This document shows positions 44,184 through 53,141 of a stretch of DNA of 64,000 nt, one piece after another. Every line of letters starts with the position of its first letter. Position 1 is the first letter of the stretch. The DNA lies in assembly GCF_020535245.1 (NCBI RefSeq), contig NZ_CP084910.1:1340501-1404500 (forward strand). Reading direction: 5' to 3'. The DNA comes from Asticcacaulis sp. AND118 (GTDB lineage Bacteria; Pseudomonadota; Alphaproteobacteria; Caulobacterales; Caulobacteraceae). A program made the position numbers and the translations under genes. The notes beneath the pieces are model-generated. The model was not told the origin of the DNA and did not search any database. It saw only the letters and a program-made list of their open reading frames with translations.

Positions 44184-45235
44184 GACGCGGGCCTCCCGTC
44201 GGTTCGGGAGATGCGGACACGTTTCTGGTCCTTGCCAGCACCGAAACGCAATTCGGCGGCGGCGAACAGGCGGTCGACGATCATGTAATTGCCGCGCACC
44301 CGGTAGTTTACGAGTTCGGACGTGTCGCCCTCGGGGCCGACGACGAACAGCGGTGGCATTTCGCCCTGACCGATGCCGCGCGGAAATTCGATGAACACCT
44401 GCCGCCCGTCATCAAAAGCGCGCAGCGGCCGCCAGGGTGCTCGGTCTCCCGTCACGTCGTAGCGGAAATTGACGCTGGCAAGATCGACGCCGCTGGCGAC
44501 CGGCTGCAGAGCCTCGGCCTGGCTGTTCTGGCGGCGGAGTGCGATGAGCTGATCCTGCGGATACTGCCAAGAGACCGAGGCCATGTAGGTCTTTTCGGTT
44601 GAGCGCAGCTCCATGTGATAGGTGCGCCGGTCGGTGTTGATGACCAGGTTCGTCGTGAGTTCCGGTCGCGTCGGCTTCACCAGGATATGAACCTGTTTGG
44701 CGGCGCCTGAGCCGCTTTCGGTATCGCCGATAATCCAGCGAACTGTGTCTCCGGCGGCGACCGGGCCGGAGTCGACAAGCTGCTCGCCGGCTTGCAGGCC
44801 GATATCGGTGATTTGTCCCGGCGAGGTATAGACCTGATAGAGCGCGCCATCGACGAAGGGGTAGACCTGCATCGAGTTGATGAAGCCGTTCCTGACGGGC
44901 TGCATCCGGGCGGCGGCGTTGGCTTCGCTCACCCGGGCGGCCGGGTCCGCCAGTTCAGGAGCGGGCTTGCCATCCCTGCCGACCGGTTTGAGCTGACCAG
45001 GAAGCGGCAGGACTTTGGGCAATTCGACCACCTGAACCGGCTTTGGCGGATCGGCCGCCAGCACGGCGGGCGCGGCATCGTCATAGGAAATTTCCGGGGG
45101 CTTTTGCGGTGTCGCGCACCCGGCAAGCGCAGAGGCATAGACCAAGAGAAGCGGCAAAGCGTATTTACGGAAAGGCGGAAGTGCGTAGCTACGCGCCGCC
45201 GGATGTCCGGCGGTCAGATGAGACGGCCGGATCAT
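44180..45235 (-). CDS. trbG: Conjugal transfer protein TrbG (VirB9-like lipoprotein)
   Basis: 351 residues. The signal sequence ends in a lipobox (YASALAGC, Cys at about 39). The periplasmic part has the VirB9 pattern: MQVYPFVDGALYQVYTSPGQITDIGLQAGE near the start and NYRVRGNYMIVDRLFAAAELRFG at the end. With TrbI and TrbH-like proteins it forms the outer-membrane core complex. Overlaps trbF and trbI by 4 bases each (ATGA, GTGA). Confidence 0.95.
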   Translation of the reverse strand: MIRPSHLTAGHPAARSYALPPFRKYALPLLLVYASALAGCATPQKPPEISYDDAAPAVLAADPPKPVQVVELPKVLPLPGQLKPVGRDGKPAPELADPAARVSEANAAARMQPVRNGFINSMQVYPFVDGALYQVYTSPGQITDIGLQAGEQLVDSGPVAAGDTVRWIIGDTESGSGAAKQVHILVKPTRPELTTNLVINTDRRTYHMELRSTEKTYMASVSWQYPQDQLIALRRQNSQAEALQPVASGVDLASVNFRYDVTGDRAPWRPLRAFDDGRQVFIEFPRGIGQGEMPPLFVVGPEGDTSELVNYRVRGNYMIVDRLFAAAELRFGAGKDQKRVRISRTDGRPAS

Positions 45236-45915
45236 GATCCAAGCTCCTTCGACCAGTTGATGGCGTTGATGTAGATCCCGAGGGGATTTTTCCTGAGCGT
45301 GTCGGCATCGCGGGGCGGCTGCACGGCGACGGTCAGGATCGCGGACCAGCGCTCGGTCGCGGCCAATGATCCATCCTGATAGCGGCGTTCGATCCAGGCG
45401 ACGCGGAAACTCGAAGGCGAGGCGCGGATCACGCTGGAAACCTCGACGGCAATCTGTTGCTTGCCGACCTTGGCGAAGGGATCATTGGCGCGGGCATAGT
45501 CGTTGAGCGCCAGCGCACCGCCCTGCGTCGTAAAATCATAGGCGCGCAGCCAATTCTGCCGCACGATGATCGGATCGGCAGGAATGCTCCTGACCTGTTC
45601 GATGAAACGGGCAAGGTAGAAGGCAATCTGAGCGTCGTTGGGCTGATAGTCGGCGGTCGCAGGTGCAATGGCTTGCGCCTGTCCGAGTTTGTCGACCTGC
45701 ACCACCCAGGGCACGACCGAACCATTCGTCGACTGCCAGACCAGCGCGCCTGACAATCCCGCTGACAAGGCAAGCGAACCGAAGGCCATCAGCCGCCAGT
45801 TCTTTGCCTGAACGCGGGCAGAGCCGATGCGATCGTCCCAGACCTGGGCCGCACGCTGATAGGGCGTTTCGGGCTCGGGGGATTTGCCGTAATGGGTGGA
45901 GGGTCGCTTGAACAT
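45232..45915 (-). CDS. trbF: Conjugal transfer protein TrbF (VirB8-like)
   Basis: 227 residues from the ATG 45915; a TTG two codons upstream is unlikely. Bitopic inner-membrane protein with one helix (LMAFGSLALSAGLSGALVW) and a periplasmic NTF2-like VirB8 domain (PWVVQVDKLGQAQAIAPA, ending NPLGIYINAINWSKELG). It nucleates assembly of the transfer channel. Two bases after the trbL stop. Confidence 0.95.
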   Translation of the reverse strand: MFKRPSTHYGKSPEPETPYQRAAQVWDDRIGSARVQAKNWRLMAFGSLALSAGLSGALVWQSTNGSVVPWVVQVDKLGQAQAIAPATADYQPNDAQIAFYLARFIEQVRSIPADPIIVRQNWLRAYDFTTQGGALALNDYARANDPFAKVGKQQIAVEVSSVIRASPSSFRVAWIERRYQDGSLAATERWSAILTVAVQPPRDADTLRKNPLGIYINAINWSKELGS

Positions 45916-45917
45916 GG

Positions 45918-47273
45918 TCAATTGCCTTCGGAGAGATTGACGGACGAGCCGCCGCCGTGGGCGTCGCCGGATTTGACAGCGTGCGCGGCAGCCTGAACGC
46001 CGTGCGTCATGGTCTGGGAGCGTTTCATGCGCTTCGCCCAGGCGGGTGGGCTTTCGGATGGAGAGGAGGAGCCTGACGCGGCTTCCGGGGCATCGCCGCC
46101 CACGGTGCCCGCCGTCGATGACCCGCCGCTGGCCTCGAAGGCGGCGCGGGCACCGGACTGGTAGCTGGATTTCAGGCTATCGGACGCGCGGCCTACGGCC
46201 TTTTTCAGAGGCGAAACGGCAGCCTTGGCTCCCGTCGATGCGACATTGCCAAGACCGGACGCAACTGCGGATGCACCAGTCTCACCGGCTGCACCGAGGC
46301 TGTACGCGGTTGAAGCGCCACCGGCCAGCGCTGCGCCGCCACGTGCGGCTGCCGCGGCCCCGCCAAGGAGGGAGGCGCCGCCGGAGGCGACGGCGCCGAC
46401 CGTTGCCGCACCTGCTGCAACCATGCCGCCCGCAGCGAGACCAGTGCCGATGGCGGCGCCCGCGCCAAGCTGTGGTCCGCCAGACACGAGGCCGCTGGCA
46501 ATACCTGGACCGAAAATGCCAAGACCGAGCAGAGACAGCGCCGCAAGAACGATGGCCATGGCTTCGTCTATGGTCGGTGTTGCGCCGCCGAAACCGGCCG
46601 TGAACTCTGAAAACAGCGTCGAGCCGATGCCGATGATGACGGCCAGCACCAATACCTTGATGCCGGAGGAGATAACGTTGCCGAGGACGCGCTCGGCCAT
46701 GAAGGCGGATTTGCCGAAGAGGCCGAAGGGGATCAGCACAAAACCCGCAAGCGTCGTCAGCTTGAACTCGATCAGCGTCACGAAGAGCTGGATGGCGAGC
46801 ACGAAGAAGGCAAGCAGCACCAGCGCCCAGGCGAACAACATGCAGGCGATCTGGATGAAATTTTCGAAGAAGGCCCAATAGCCCATCAGGTTCGAGATGG
46901 AATCGAGGAGGGGGCGACCTGCATCGAGGCCGGTCTGCGCCACCTTGCCGGGGCGCAGAAGATCGCTCACGGTAAAGCCGGTGCCGGAGGCCTTCAGGCC
47001 GAGACCGGCGAAGCTTTCGAAGACGATACGGGCAAGGTTGTTCCAGTTGCCGATGATATAGGCGAAGACACCGACGAAGAGCGTCTTCTTGACGAGGCGG
47101 GCAATGATGTCCTCGTCGGTGCCCCACGACCAGAAGAGGGCCGCCAGCGTGACGTCGATGACGATCAGGGTGGTGGCGATGAAGGCCACCTCGGGGCGGA
47201 GCAGTCCAAAACCGCCGTCGATATAGCGGGTGAAAACCTCGAGAAAATGGTCGATGACGCCGGTATTGCCCAT
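45918..47273 (-). CDS. trbL: Conjugal transfer protein TrbL (VirB6-like)
   Basis: 451 residues. A polytopic inner-membrane N-terminal half with six or more helices (FIATTLIVIDVTLAALFWSW, LFAWALVLLAFFVLAIQLFV and others) is followed by a long Ala/Gly/Ser-rich C-terminal tail (GAATVGAVASGGASLLGGAAAAARG), typical of TrbL. It provides the inner-membrane part of the transfer channel. Two bases upstream of trbF's start. Confidence 0.95.
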   Translation of the reverse strand: MGNTGVIDHFLEVFTRYIDGGFGLLRPEVAFIATTLIVIDVTLAALFWSWGTDEDIIARLVKKTLFVGVFAYIIGNWNNLARIVFESFAGLGLKASGTGFTVSDLLRPGKVAQTGLDAGRPLLDSISNLMGYWAFFENFIQIACMLFAWALVLLAFFVLAIQLFVTLIEFKLTTLAGFVLIPFGLFGKSAFMAERVLGNVISSGIKVLVLAVIIGIGSTLFSEFTAGFGGATPTIDEAMAIVLAALSLLGLGIFGPGIASGLVSGGPQLGAGAAIGTGLAAGGMVAAGAATVGAVASGGASLLGGAAAAARGGAALAGGASTAYSLGAAGETGASAVASGLGNVASTGAKAAVSPLKKAVGRASDSLKSSYQSGARAAFEASGGSSTAGTVGGDAPEAASGSSSPSESPPAWAKRMKRSQTMTHGVQAAAHAVKSGDAHGGGSSVNLSEGN

Positions 47274-47275
47274 GG

Positions 47276-47581
47276 TCAGCGCGCTCCATTTTCAGGAGAA
47301 GACGGCTGCGGGCCTGGAGCGGACGAGGCGGGTTGGCCGAGGAAGCGGCGGCGGTTCTCTGCCCATGCCTTCAGGCAAGCCGGATCGCGGCTTCCGGCTT
47401 CGCCAATCCCGCTGCACCGGGCAAGTTCCGCATCGAGCGGGTCCGGCCTTGGGGTGGAGGGTGGAAAGGTCGCAGAGGCATCTTGAGACACATCGCGACG
47501 GTTCATCTCGATCGCTGTCGCGATGATGGCGACGGCGACAAAAATTACGGCCGCTAGACGCGCGAGGGTCTTGCCGTCCAT
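47276..47581 (-). CDS. trbK-alt: Putative entry exclusion protein TrbK-alt
   Basis: 101 residues. Starts MDGKTLARLAAVIFVAVAIIATAIEM (one membrane helix), then LDAELARCSGIGEAGSRDPACLKAWAENRRRF with two Cys, the conserved core of TrbK-alt proteins. It is thought to limit redundant transfer between cells that already carry the element. Lies between trbJ and trbL, as usual. Confidence 0.85.
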   Translation of the reverse strand: MDGKTLARLAAVIFVAVAIIATAIEMNRRDVSQDASATFPPSTPRPDPLDAELARCSGIGEAGSRDPACLKAWAENRRRFLGQPASSAPGPQPSSPENGAR

Positions 47582-47591
47582 GGCGTCACCC

Positions 47592-48359
47592 TCAATTGCC
47601 GTAGAACATCTGGGCGCTACCAGCCTGATAACCGGAGCCCGGCGTCAGGAAGCGGCGGCGTTGTTCGCGCCCCTGTTCGGCTGCGGCGGCTTGTTCGGCC
47701 GATTGCAACGCTTGTGCCCGCCCATTGGCGGCAACGACCGCCGTGAGATCGCTCAATTGCTGGGCTTGAAGGGCGAGGAGTTGGTTTCCGGCCTGAGTCG
47801 CTTGCAAGGCGCCAGTGGCGGACTGGCTGGCGCCAACAAGGGATGACATTTCGGTGCGGTTGGTGTCGATATTGCCAACGACAGTGGCCTGCACGCGCAT
47901 GGCGTCCTGAAGGCCGCCAACCGTGTTCTGCCAACGGGTCTTGGCGTCGGCGACGAGTTGCGCATCGGAGGCAGACATGGAGACATTGCCGTATTGGGTC
48001 TGGAAAGCCTGATCGATCGCTTGCACATTGTAAGCGATGTTCTGGGCCTGGCTTAGAAGCTGCTGGGTGCGGCTCACCGATTGCTGGAGCTGTTGCAGCG
48101 ACGAGTATGGCAGGCTTGCCAGATTGCGTGCCTGATTGATCAGCATCTGAGCCTCGTTCTGGAGCGAGGTAATCTGATTGTTGATCTGCTGGAGCGCGCG
48201 CGTCGCGGAAAGCAGGTTCTGCGCATAATTGGTCGGATCGTAGACGATCCATTGCGCGGACGCCGGTGTCGTCAGCAATGGTGATGCTGAAAGCGGCATG
48301 GCAAGGGCGGCAGCGATCATCACCGCGCGGGTGCGGCCCGTGAAATGACGAAGCGTCAT
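47592..48359 (-). CDS. trbJ: Conjugal transfer protein TrbJ (VirB5-like)
   Basis: 255 residues starting at the ATG 48359, overlapping the trbE stop (ATGA); the open frame upstream is unlikely. It has a signal peptide (ALAMPLSASPLLTTPASA) followed by AQWIVYDPTNYAQNLLSATRALQQINNQI and long Gln-rich coiled-coil helices. It is a minor pilus-tip or adhesion component of the mating channel. Confidence 0.93.
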   Translation of the reverse strand: MTLRHFTGRTRAVMIAAALAMPLSASPLLTTPASAQWIVYDPTNYAQNLLSATRALQQINNQITSLQNEAQMLINQARNLASLPYSSLQQLQQSVSRTQQLLSQAQNIAYNVQAIDQAFQTQYGNVSMSASDAQLVADAKTRWQNTVGGLQDAMRVQATVVGNIDTNRTEMSSLVGASQSATGALQATQAGNQLLALQAQQLSDLTAVVAANGRAQALQSAEQAAAAEQGREQRRRFLTPGSGYQAGSAQMFYGN

Positions 48360-50794
48360 GGCAGTGTCTCCAGGTTGGTGAGGTTTGGGATGAGGTCGGC
48401 AGCCCAATCGACGCCACGATGGCGCAGCCAGGCGTCGAGGAAACCGTCCGCGCCATGCTCGGCGACAATCGCGGCGATGGCGGTTTGATCGGTCTTCGAT
48501 GACGCTGCACAGAGCGCCAGCGCCACGTCCGACAGACCCAGCTCAAACAGCCGGTTGCCACGCCGCGACTGGCAGTAGTAGTCGCGCTTTGGCATGGCGC
48601 GTGCGAGGATCTCGATCTGGCGGTCGTTGAGGCCGAAGCGGCGGTAGATGGCGGTGATCTGCGGCTCGATGGCGCGTTCGTTCGGAAGCAGCAACCTGGT
48701 CTGGCAGCTTTCGATGATTGCCGGTGCGATGGCCGAACCATCGATGTCGGATAAGGATTGCGTGGCGAAGATGACGCTGGCGTTCTTCTTCCTGAGCGTC
48801 TTCAGCCATTCGCGGAGCTGGCTGGCGAAGCCCTCGTCGTCGAGCGCCAGCCAGCCTTCATCGACGATGATGAGTGTCGGCGAACCGTCGAGCCGGTCTT
48901 CAATCCGATGGAACAGATAAGCGAGCACGGCGGGCGCGGCTTCAGTGCCGATCAGCCCCTCGGTCTCGAAGGCTTGGCAACTGGCGGTGCCGATATGTTC
49001 GATTTCGGCATCGAGCAACCGGCCCCAGGCCCCGCCGATACAATAGGGGCGGAGCGCCTGCTTCAGGTCATTGGATTGCAACAGGACGCAGAGGCCGGTG
49101 ATGGTGCGTTCCTCCACCGGCGCGGAGGCCAGTGAGGTCAGCGCTGTCCAGAGATGTTCTTTCACCTCCGGCGTGATGGCGACGCTTTCACGGGCGAGGA
49201 TCGCGCCGATCCAGTCGGCCGCCCATGCACGCTCGGCGGCGTCATCGACGCGCGAGAGTGGTTGTAGCGATACGCTGTCGGCGCTGCCCTCGGTTAGACT
49301 GCCGCCAAGATCGTGCCAGTCGCCGCGCATGGCGAGCGCAGCTGCACGGATAGAGCCGCCGAAATCGAAGGCGAAGACTTGTGACCGCCGGTAACGCCGG
49401 AACTGCATTGCCATCAGGGCCAGCAGGACGGATTTGCCGGCGCCGGTCGGGCCGACGATCAGCGTATGGCCGACGTCGCCGACATGGAGGGAAAACCGAA
49501 ACGGGGTCGAGCCTTCGGTCTTGCCGAACAGCAATGGGGGCGCTGCAAAATGCTCGTCCCGTTCCGGCCCCGCCCACACGGCACTAAGGGGGATCATGTG
49601 GGCGAGGTTCAATGTGCTGATCGGAGGCTGCCGCACATTGGCATAGACATGGCCTGGCAAGGAGCCGAGCCAGGCATCCACCGCATTGATGGTCTCAGGC
49701 ATAGCCGTAAAGTCGCGGCCCTGGATGACCTTCTCGACCAGGCGCAGTTTCTCGTCGGCAATACGCGGATCGGCATCCCAGACCGTCACGGTGGCGGTAA
49801 CATAGGCGATACCGGCATAGTCAGCGCCGAGTTCCTGAAGCGCGAGATCGGCATCCGCCGCCTTGTTCGAGGCGTCGGTATCGACCAGTACAGATTGTTC
49901 GTTGGTCATCACCTCCTTCAGGATCGCGGCAATCGACTTGCGCTTGGCGAACCACTGGCGGCGGATTTTGGTCAGCAGTTTCACCGCATCGGTCTTGTCG
50001 AGCAGGATGGCGCGTGTGGACCAGCGATAGGGAAAGGCGAGCCGGTTCAACTCGTCGAGTACGCCGGGCGTGGTTGCGGTCGGAAAGCCGGTGATGGTGA
50101 GGACGCGCAGATGCGACGTACCCAGGCGCGGCTCCAGCCCGCCGGTGAGCGGCTGATCGGCGAGCAGCGCGTCGAGATAGATCGGCGTCTCCGGCACGCG
50201 GACGCGATGGCGGTGCGTGGAGACGCAGCCATGCAAATAGGTCAGCGTTTCGCCGTCATCGAGCCAGCGGCATTCGGGCATGAAAGCTTCGATCAGGCGC
50301 AGCAGCCGGTCGGTGCGGTCGGCGAAGCCCGACATCACCTCGTGCGGATCGATGCCGGTTTTCTCGCGGCCCTCGTAAAGCCATGTCTCGGTGCGTGCGG
50401 CGTCCTCGGCTGGCGGCAGATAGGTGAAGGTCAGGAAATAGCTGGACTCGAAGTGGCTGCCTGCTTCCTCGAAATCGGCCTTGCGCTCGGCATCGACCAG
50501 AGCAGATGCGGGATCTGGAAAGCGGCTGTCGGGATAGCTGTTCGACGGATGGCGCTGCGCCTCGACGAAGATCGCCCAGCCCGAGCCGAGACGGCGGAAG
50601 GCGTTGTTCAACCGGCTCGCCACGGCAACCAGTTCAGCGGGTACGGCCGAATCCAGATCGGGACCACGAAACCGCGCCGTGCGCTGAAAACTGCCGTCCT
50701 TGTTGAGGACGATGCCCTGGCCAACCAGCGCCACCCAGGGCAGGAAGTCAGCGAGGCGGGCGTTTTTGTTGCGGTATTCGACGAGGTTCATCAT
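48356..50794 (-). CDS. trbE: Conjugal transfer ATPase TrbE (VirB4-like)
   Basis: 812 residues, full length for TrbE. N-terminal VirB4 part (NLVEYRNKNARLADFLPWVALV), Walker A IVGPTGAGKSVLLALMAMQFRRY at about 445-455, Walker B TLIIVDEGWLALDD at about 640. It powers substrate transfer and pilus assembly at the inner membrane. GGAG ribosome site ahead of two tandem ATGs. Between trbD and trbJ in canonical order. Confidence 0.97.
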   Translation of the reverse strand: MMNLVEYRNKNARLADFLPWVALVGQGIVLNKDGSFQRTARFRGPDLDSAVPAELVAVASRLNNAFRRLGSGWAIFVEAQRHPSNSYPDSRFPDPASALVDAERKADFEEAGSHFESSYFLTFTYLPPAEDAARTETWLYEGREKTGIDPHEVMSGFADRTDRLLRLIEAFMPECRWLDDGETLTYLHGCVSTHRHRVRVPETPIYLDALLADQPLTGGLEPRLGTSHLRVLTITGFPTATTPGVLDELNRLAFPYRWSTRAILLDKTDAVKLLTKIRRQWFAKRKSIAAILKEVMTNEQSVLVDTDASNKAADADLALQELGADYAGIAYVTATVTVWDADPRIADEKLRLVEKVIQGRDFTAMPETINAVDAWLGSLPGHVYANVRQPPISTLNLAHMIPLSAVWAGPERDEHFAAPPLLFGKTEGSTPFRFSLHVGDVGHTLIVGPTGAGKSVLLALMAMQFRRYRRSQVFAFDFGGSIRAAALAMRGDWHDLGGSLTEGSADSVSLQPLSRVDDAAERAWAADWIGAILARESVAITPEVKEHLWTALTSLASAPVEERTITGLCVLLQSNDLKQALRPYCIGGAWGRLLDAEIEHIGTASCQAFETEGLIGTEAAPAVLAYLFHRIEDRLDGSPTLIIVDEGWLALDDEGFASQLREWLKTLRKKNASVIFATQSLSDIDGSAIAPAIIESCQTRLLLPNERAIEPQITAIYRRFGLNDRQIEILARAMPKRDYYCQSRRGNRLFELGLSDVALALCAASSKTDQTAIAAIVAEHGADGFLDAWLRHRGVDWAADLIPNLTNLETLP

Positions 50795-50807
50795 GGTGGC
50801 GCTCTCC

Positions 50808-51080
50808 TCAAACTGTCAGGTGCGCCGGGATGCGCAGATGGCGGCGACCGACCTCGACGAACAGCGGGTCGCGCTTTGCTGCCCACGCCGCCGCGAAATG
50901 CCCGATTGCCCAGATGAGGATGCCGACCAGCCAGAGGCGCAGGCCGAGGCCCACCGCGCCGGCGAGCGTGCCGTTCAGAATCGCGATGGCGCGTGGCGCG
51001 CCGCCGAGCAGGATCGGCTCGCTGAGCGCACGGTGGACAGGCACGGTGAAGCCTGGAACCTCGTCACCAGCTGTTATCAT
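50808..51080 (-). CDS. trbD: Conjugal transfer protein TrbD (VirB3-like)
   Basis: 90 residues from the ATG 51080, which overlaps the trbC stop. Two hydrophobic segments (AIAILNGTLAGAVGLGLRLWLVGILIWAIGHFAAAW), then KRDPLFVEVGRRHLRIPAHL, as in VirB3/TrbD. It partners TrbE in the inner membrane. Confidence 0.93.
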   Translation of the reverse strand: MITAGDEVPGFTVPVHRALSEPILLGGAPRAIAILNGTLAGAVGLGLRLWLVGILIWAIGHFAAAWAAKRDPLFVEVGRRHLRIPAHLTV

Positions 51081-51436
51081 CAGACCAGCGCTCCGCCGCC
51101 GAACGAGAAGAAGGACAGGAAGAAGCTCGAAGCCGCGAAAGCGATCGACAGGCCAAACACGATCTGAATGAGACGACGGAACCCGCCTGACGTGTCGCCG
51201 AAGGCCAGCGTCAGGCCCGTGGTGATAATGATGATGACGGCGATGATCTTGGCGACCGGTCCTTCGATCGATTGCAGGATCTGTTGCAGCGGCTGCTCCC
51301 ATGGCATGGATGAGCCGGAGGCGTAAGCGGGCGCGGCCATTACCACAGAGAGTGCGGCGACCGAAACGGTCATGGCGAGGCGCTGGCGCGGCAGGCGCAG
51401 GCCCACGGGGCGGGAAGGCTGAACAACAGGAATCAT
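51080..51436 (-). CDS. trbC: Conjugal pilin TrbC (VirB2-like)
   Basis: 118 residues. Long signal peptide (LAMTVSVAALSVVMAAPAYASG) then two hydrophobic helices (IIAVIIIITTGLTLAFGD; IQIVFGLSIAFAASSFFLSFFSFGG), the fold of cyclic or linear VirB2 pilins. It is processed and polymerised into the mating pilus; the TraF peptidase encoded downstream is the likely maturation enzyme. Overlaps the trbB stop by one base. Confidence 0.94.
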   Translation of the reverse strand: MIPVVQPSRPVGLRLPRQRLAMTVSVAALSVVMAAPAYASGSSMPWEQPLQQILQSIEGPVAKIIAVIIIITTGLTLAFGDTSGGFRRLIQIVFGLSIAFAASSFFLSFFSFGGGALV

Positions 51437-52425
51437 TAGGAGGCTCCTTCTTCTGGCTGGTGGAAAATCGTGGCGGAGACGATGCGGTAGTCGCCGTCCG
51501 GGCCGAGGCCCTCGACGCGGGCGAGTTCGGTGAGTCGGCGCGCGGACCCGCGACCGGAGAGCACGGCGACGAGATCAATCGTTTCGACGATCAGCGCGCG
51601 TGGGACAGTGACGACGGCTTCCTGGATGAGCTGTTCCATCCGCCGTAGCGCACCGATGGCAGAACCGGCGTGGATTGTGCCTACCCCGCCGGGATGGCCA
51701 GTGCCCCAAGCCTTCAAGAGGTCGAGGGCTTCGGCTCCGCGCACTTCACCGACCGGAATGCGATCAGGTCGCAGACGGAGCGAGGAACGGACGAGGTCAG
51801 AGAGCGAAGCGACGCCATCCTTGGTACGCATGGCGACGAGGTTGGGAGCAGCGCATTGCAGTTCGCGTGTGTCTTCGATGATGACCACGCGATCGGAGGT
51901 CTTGGCGACTTCCGCCAGCAGAGCGTTGGTCAGTGTCGTCTTGCCGGTCGAGGTGCCACCGGCGACGAGGATGTTGGCGCGAGAGGCCACGCCTTCGCGT
52001 AGCGTCTCTGCTTGTGCCGCCGACATAATCCCGGCCGCGACGTAGTCTTCGAGCGTGAACACAGCGACGGCGGGCTTGCGGATGGCGAAGGCAGGGGCTG
52101 CGACCACGGGCGGCAACAATCCCTCGAACCGTTCGCCTGTCTCGGGCAGTTCGGCCGAAACGCGCGGGGCGCCGGAATGGACCTCGGCGCCGACATGGTG
52201 CGCGACCAGGCGGACGATGCGCTCCCCATCGGCGGGCGACAGGCGTTCCCCCGTATCTGATAACCCTTCAGAGAGTCGGTCGATCCAGATGCGTCCATCA
52301 GGGTTCAGCATCACCTCGACGACTGAGCCATCTTCCAGAAACCGGGCGATGGCTGAGCCAAGCGCCGTGCGCAGCATCCGTGCGCCGCGCGCGAGGCCTT
52401 CCGAATTGTGATGTGAAGCGGCCAT
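51436..52425 (-). CDS. trbB: Conjugal transfer ATPase TrbB (VirB11-like)
   Basis: 329 residues from the ATG 52425 (GGGGAT upstream). VirB11 hexameric ATPase: Walker [19 protein letters not shown] (156-163), Asp box [11 protein letters not shown], Walker B region [39 protein letters not shown]. It drives pilus assembly and channel opening. First gene of the trb operon, so its promoter should lie in the gap to the hipB-like gene. Confidence 0.97.
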   Translation of the reverse strand: MAASHHNSEGLARGARMLRTALGSAIARFLEDGSVVEVMLNPDGRIWIDRLSEGLSDTGERLSPADGERIVRLVAHHVGAEVHSGAPRVSAELPETGERFEGLLPPVVAAPAFAIRKPAVAVFTLEDYVAAGIMSAAQAETLREGVASRANILVAGGTSTGKTTLTNALLAEVAKTSDRVVIIEDTRELQCAAPNLVAMRTKDGVASLSDLVRSSLRLRPDRIPVGEVRGAEALDLLKAWGTGHPGGVGTIHAGSAIGALRRMEQLIQEAVVTVPRALIVETIDLVAVLSGRGSARRLTELARVEGLGPDGDYRIVSATIFHQPEEGAS

Positions 52426-52805
52426 CCGATCCCCATTTCTGCCGCGAGCGAACAAACGCTTTCGGCACGGGGATGATTAAGAGAGCCAGATTTTGGGCGG
52501 GCTCAACAGATTTTCGTCGTCGTAGGGATGTGGCGTGCAAATACAGGAGAACGGCGGGCCTGCTTGCCCCTTGTTTTCGGGAGGCGCCTCGTCAAGGATG
52601 GGCTATGGTCGCCTTCGTCTATCTTGTCATCGCTACCGAGAGCCTTGCGAAGGCCGTACGTACATAAATGTGCCCGATATAAACTTCATAAAGGCGTTTT
52701 GTGACGTCCATAGCGGTCATTCATTGAAAATTCGAAGATTATGTGTTATGTGCCTTTTATATCAGGCATGAAGGATATTCATGGCCGGCATAAGAGGCAA
52801 TATTG
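52426..52805. promoter_or_regulatory. Divergent intergenic region between trbB and hipB
   Basis: About 380 bases without a convincing gene. It must hold the trb operon promoter (leftwards) and the hipBA promoter (rightwards). TGCCT-N8-AGGCA (52751-52768), about 37 bases before the hipB start, is an operator-like palindrome around an A/T-rich TTTATATC. The right half is notably A/T-rich compared with the flanks. Confidence 0.45.
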
Positions 52806-53141
52806 ATGGTTTCCACCATTCGAACCTATTCGCGTGCAACGCAGGAAGCGCTCGTCCTTATGGGCGGGCATATCAAGCTTGCCCGTAAACAGCGCAAGAT
52901 GTCGGAAGCCGATCTTGCGGAGCGCATCGGGATTGCCCGCAGCACCTTGCAGATGATCGAGAAGGGAAGCGCCAAGGCGGAAATCGGACTGGTGTTCGAG
53001 GCGGCTCATCTGGTTGGCGTGCCGTTGTTTGTCAGTGAGCCATCGGCCCTTGCCACCCAGATTGCCCGCGTCGAGGACAAGCTGGCGCTGCTGCCTCAGT
53101 CGATCCGCCGTCCGCGCACGGAGGTGAAGGATGACTTCTGA
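52806..53141 (+). CDS. hipB: HipB-like XRE-family antitoxin
   Basis: 111 residues from the ATG 52806. The XRE helix-turn-helix is HIKLARKQRKMSEADLAERIGIARSTLQMIEKGSAKAEIGLVFEAAHLVGV (about 22-72). The antitoxin binds operator DNA and HipA. Its stop overlaps the hipA start by 11 bases (ATGACTTCTGA), typical of a type II pair. Confidence 0.9.
   Translation: MVSTIRTYSRATQEALVLMGGHIKLARKQRKMSEADLAERIGIARSTLQMIEKGSAKAEIGLVFEAAHLVGVPLFVSEPSALATQIARVEDKLALLPQSIRRPRTEVKDDF

Noticed and set aside
49466-50917. 483-residue plus-strand open frame
   Set aside because: Antisense to trbE with no domain; a product of GC-biased codon positions.
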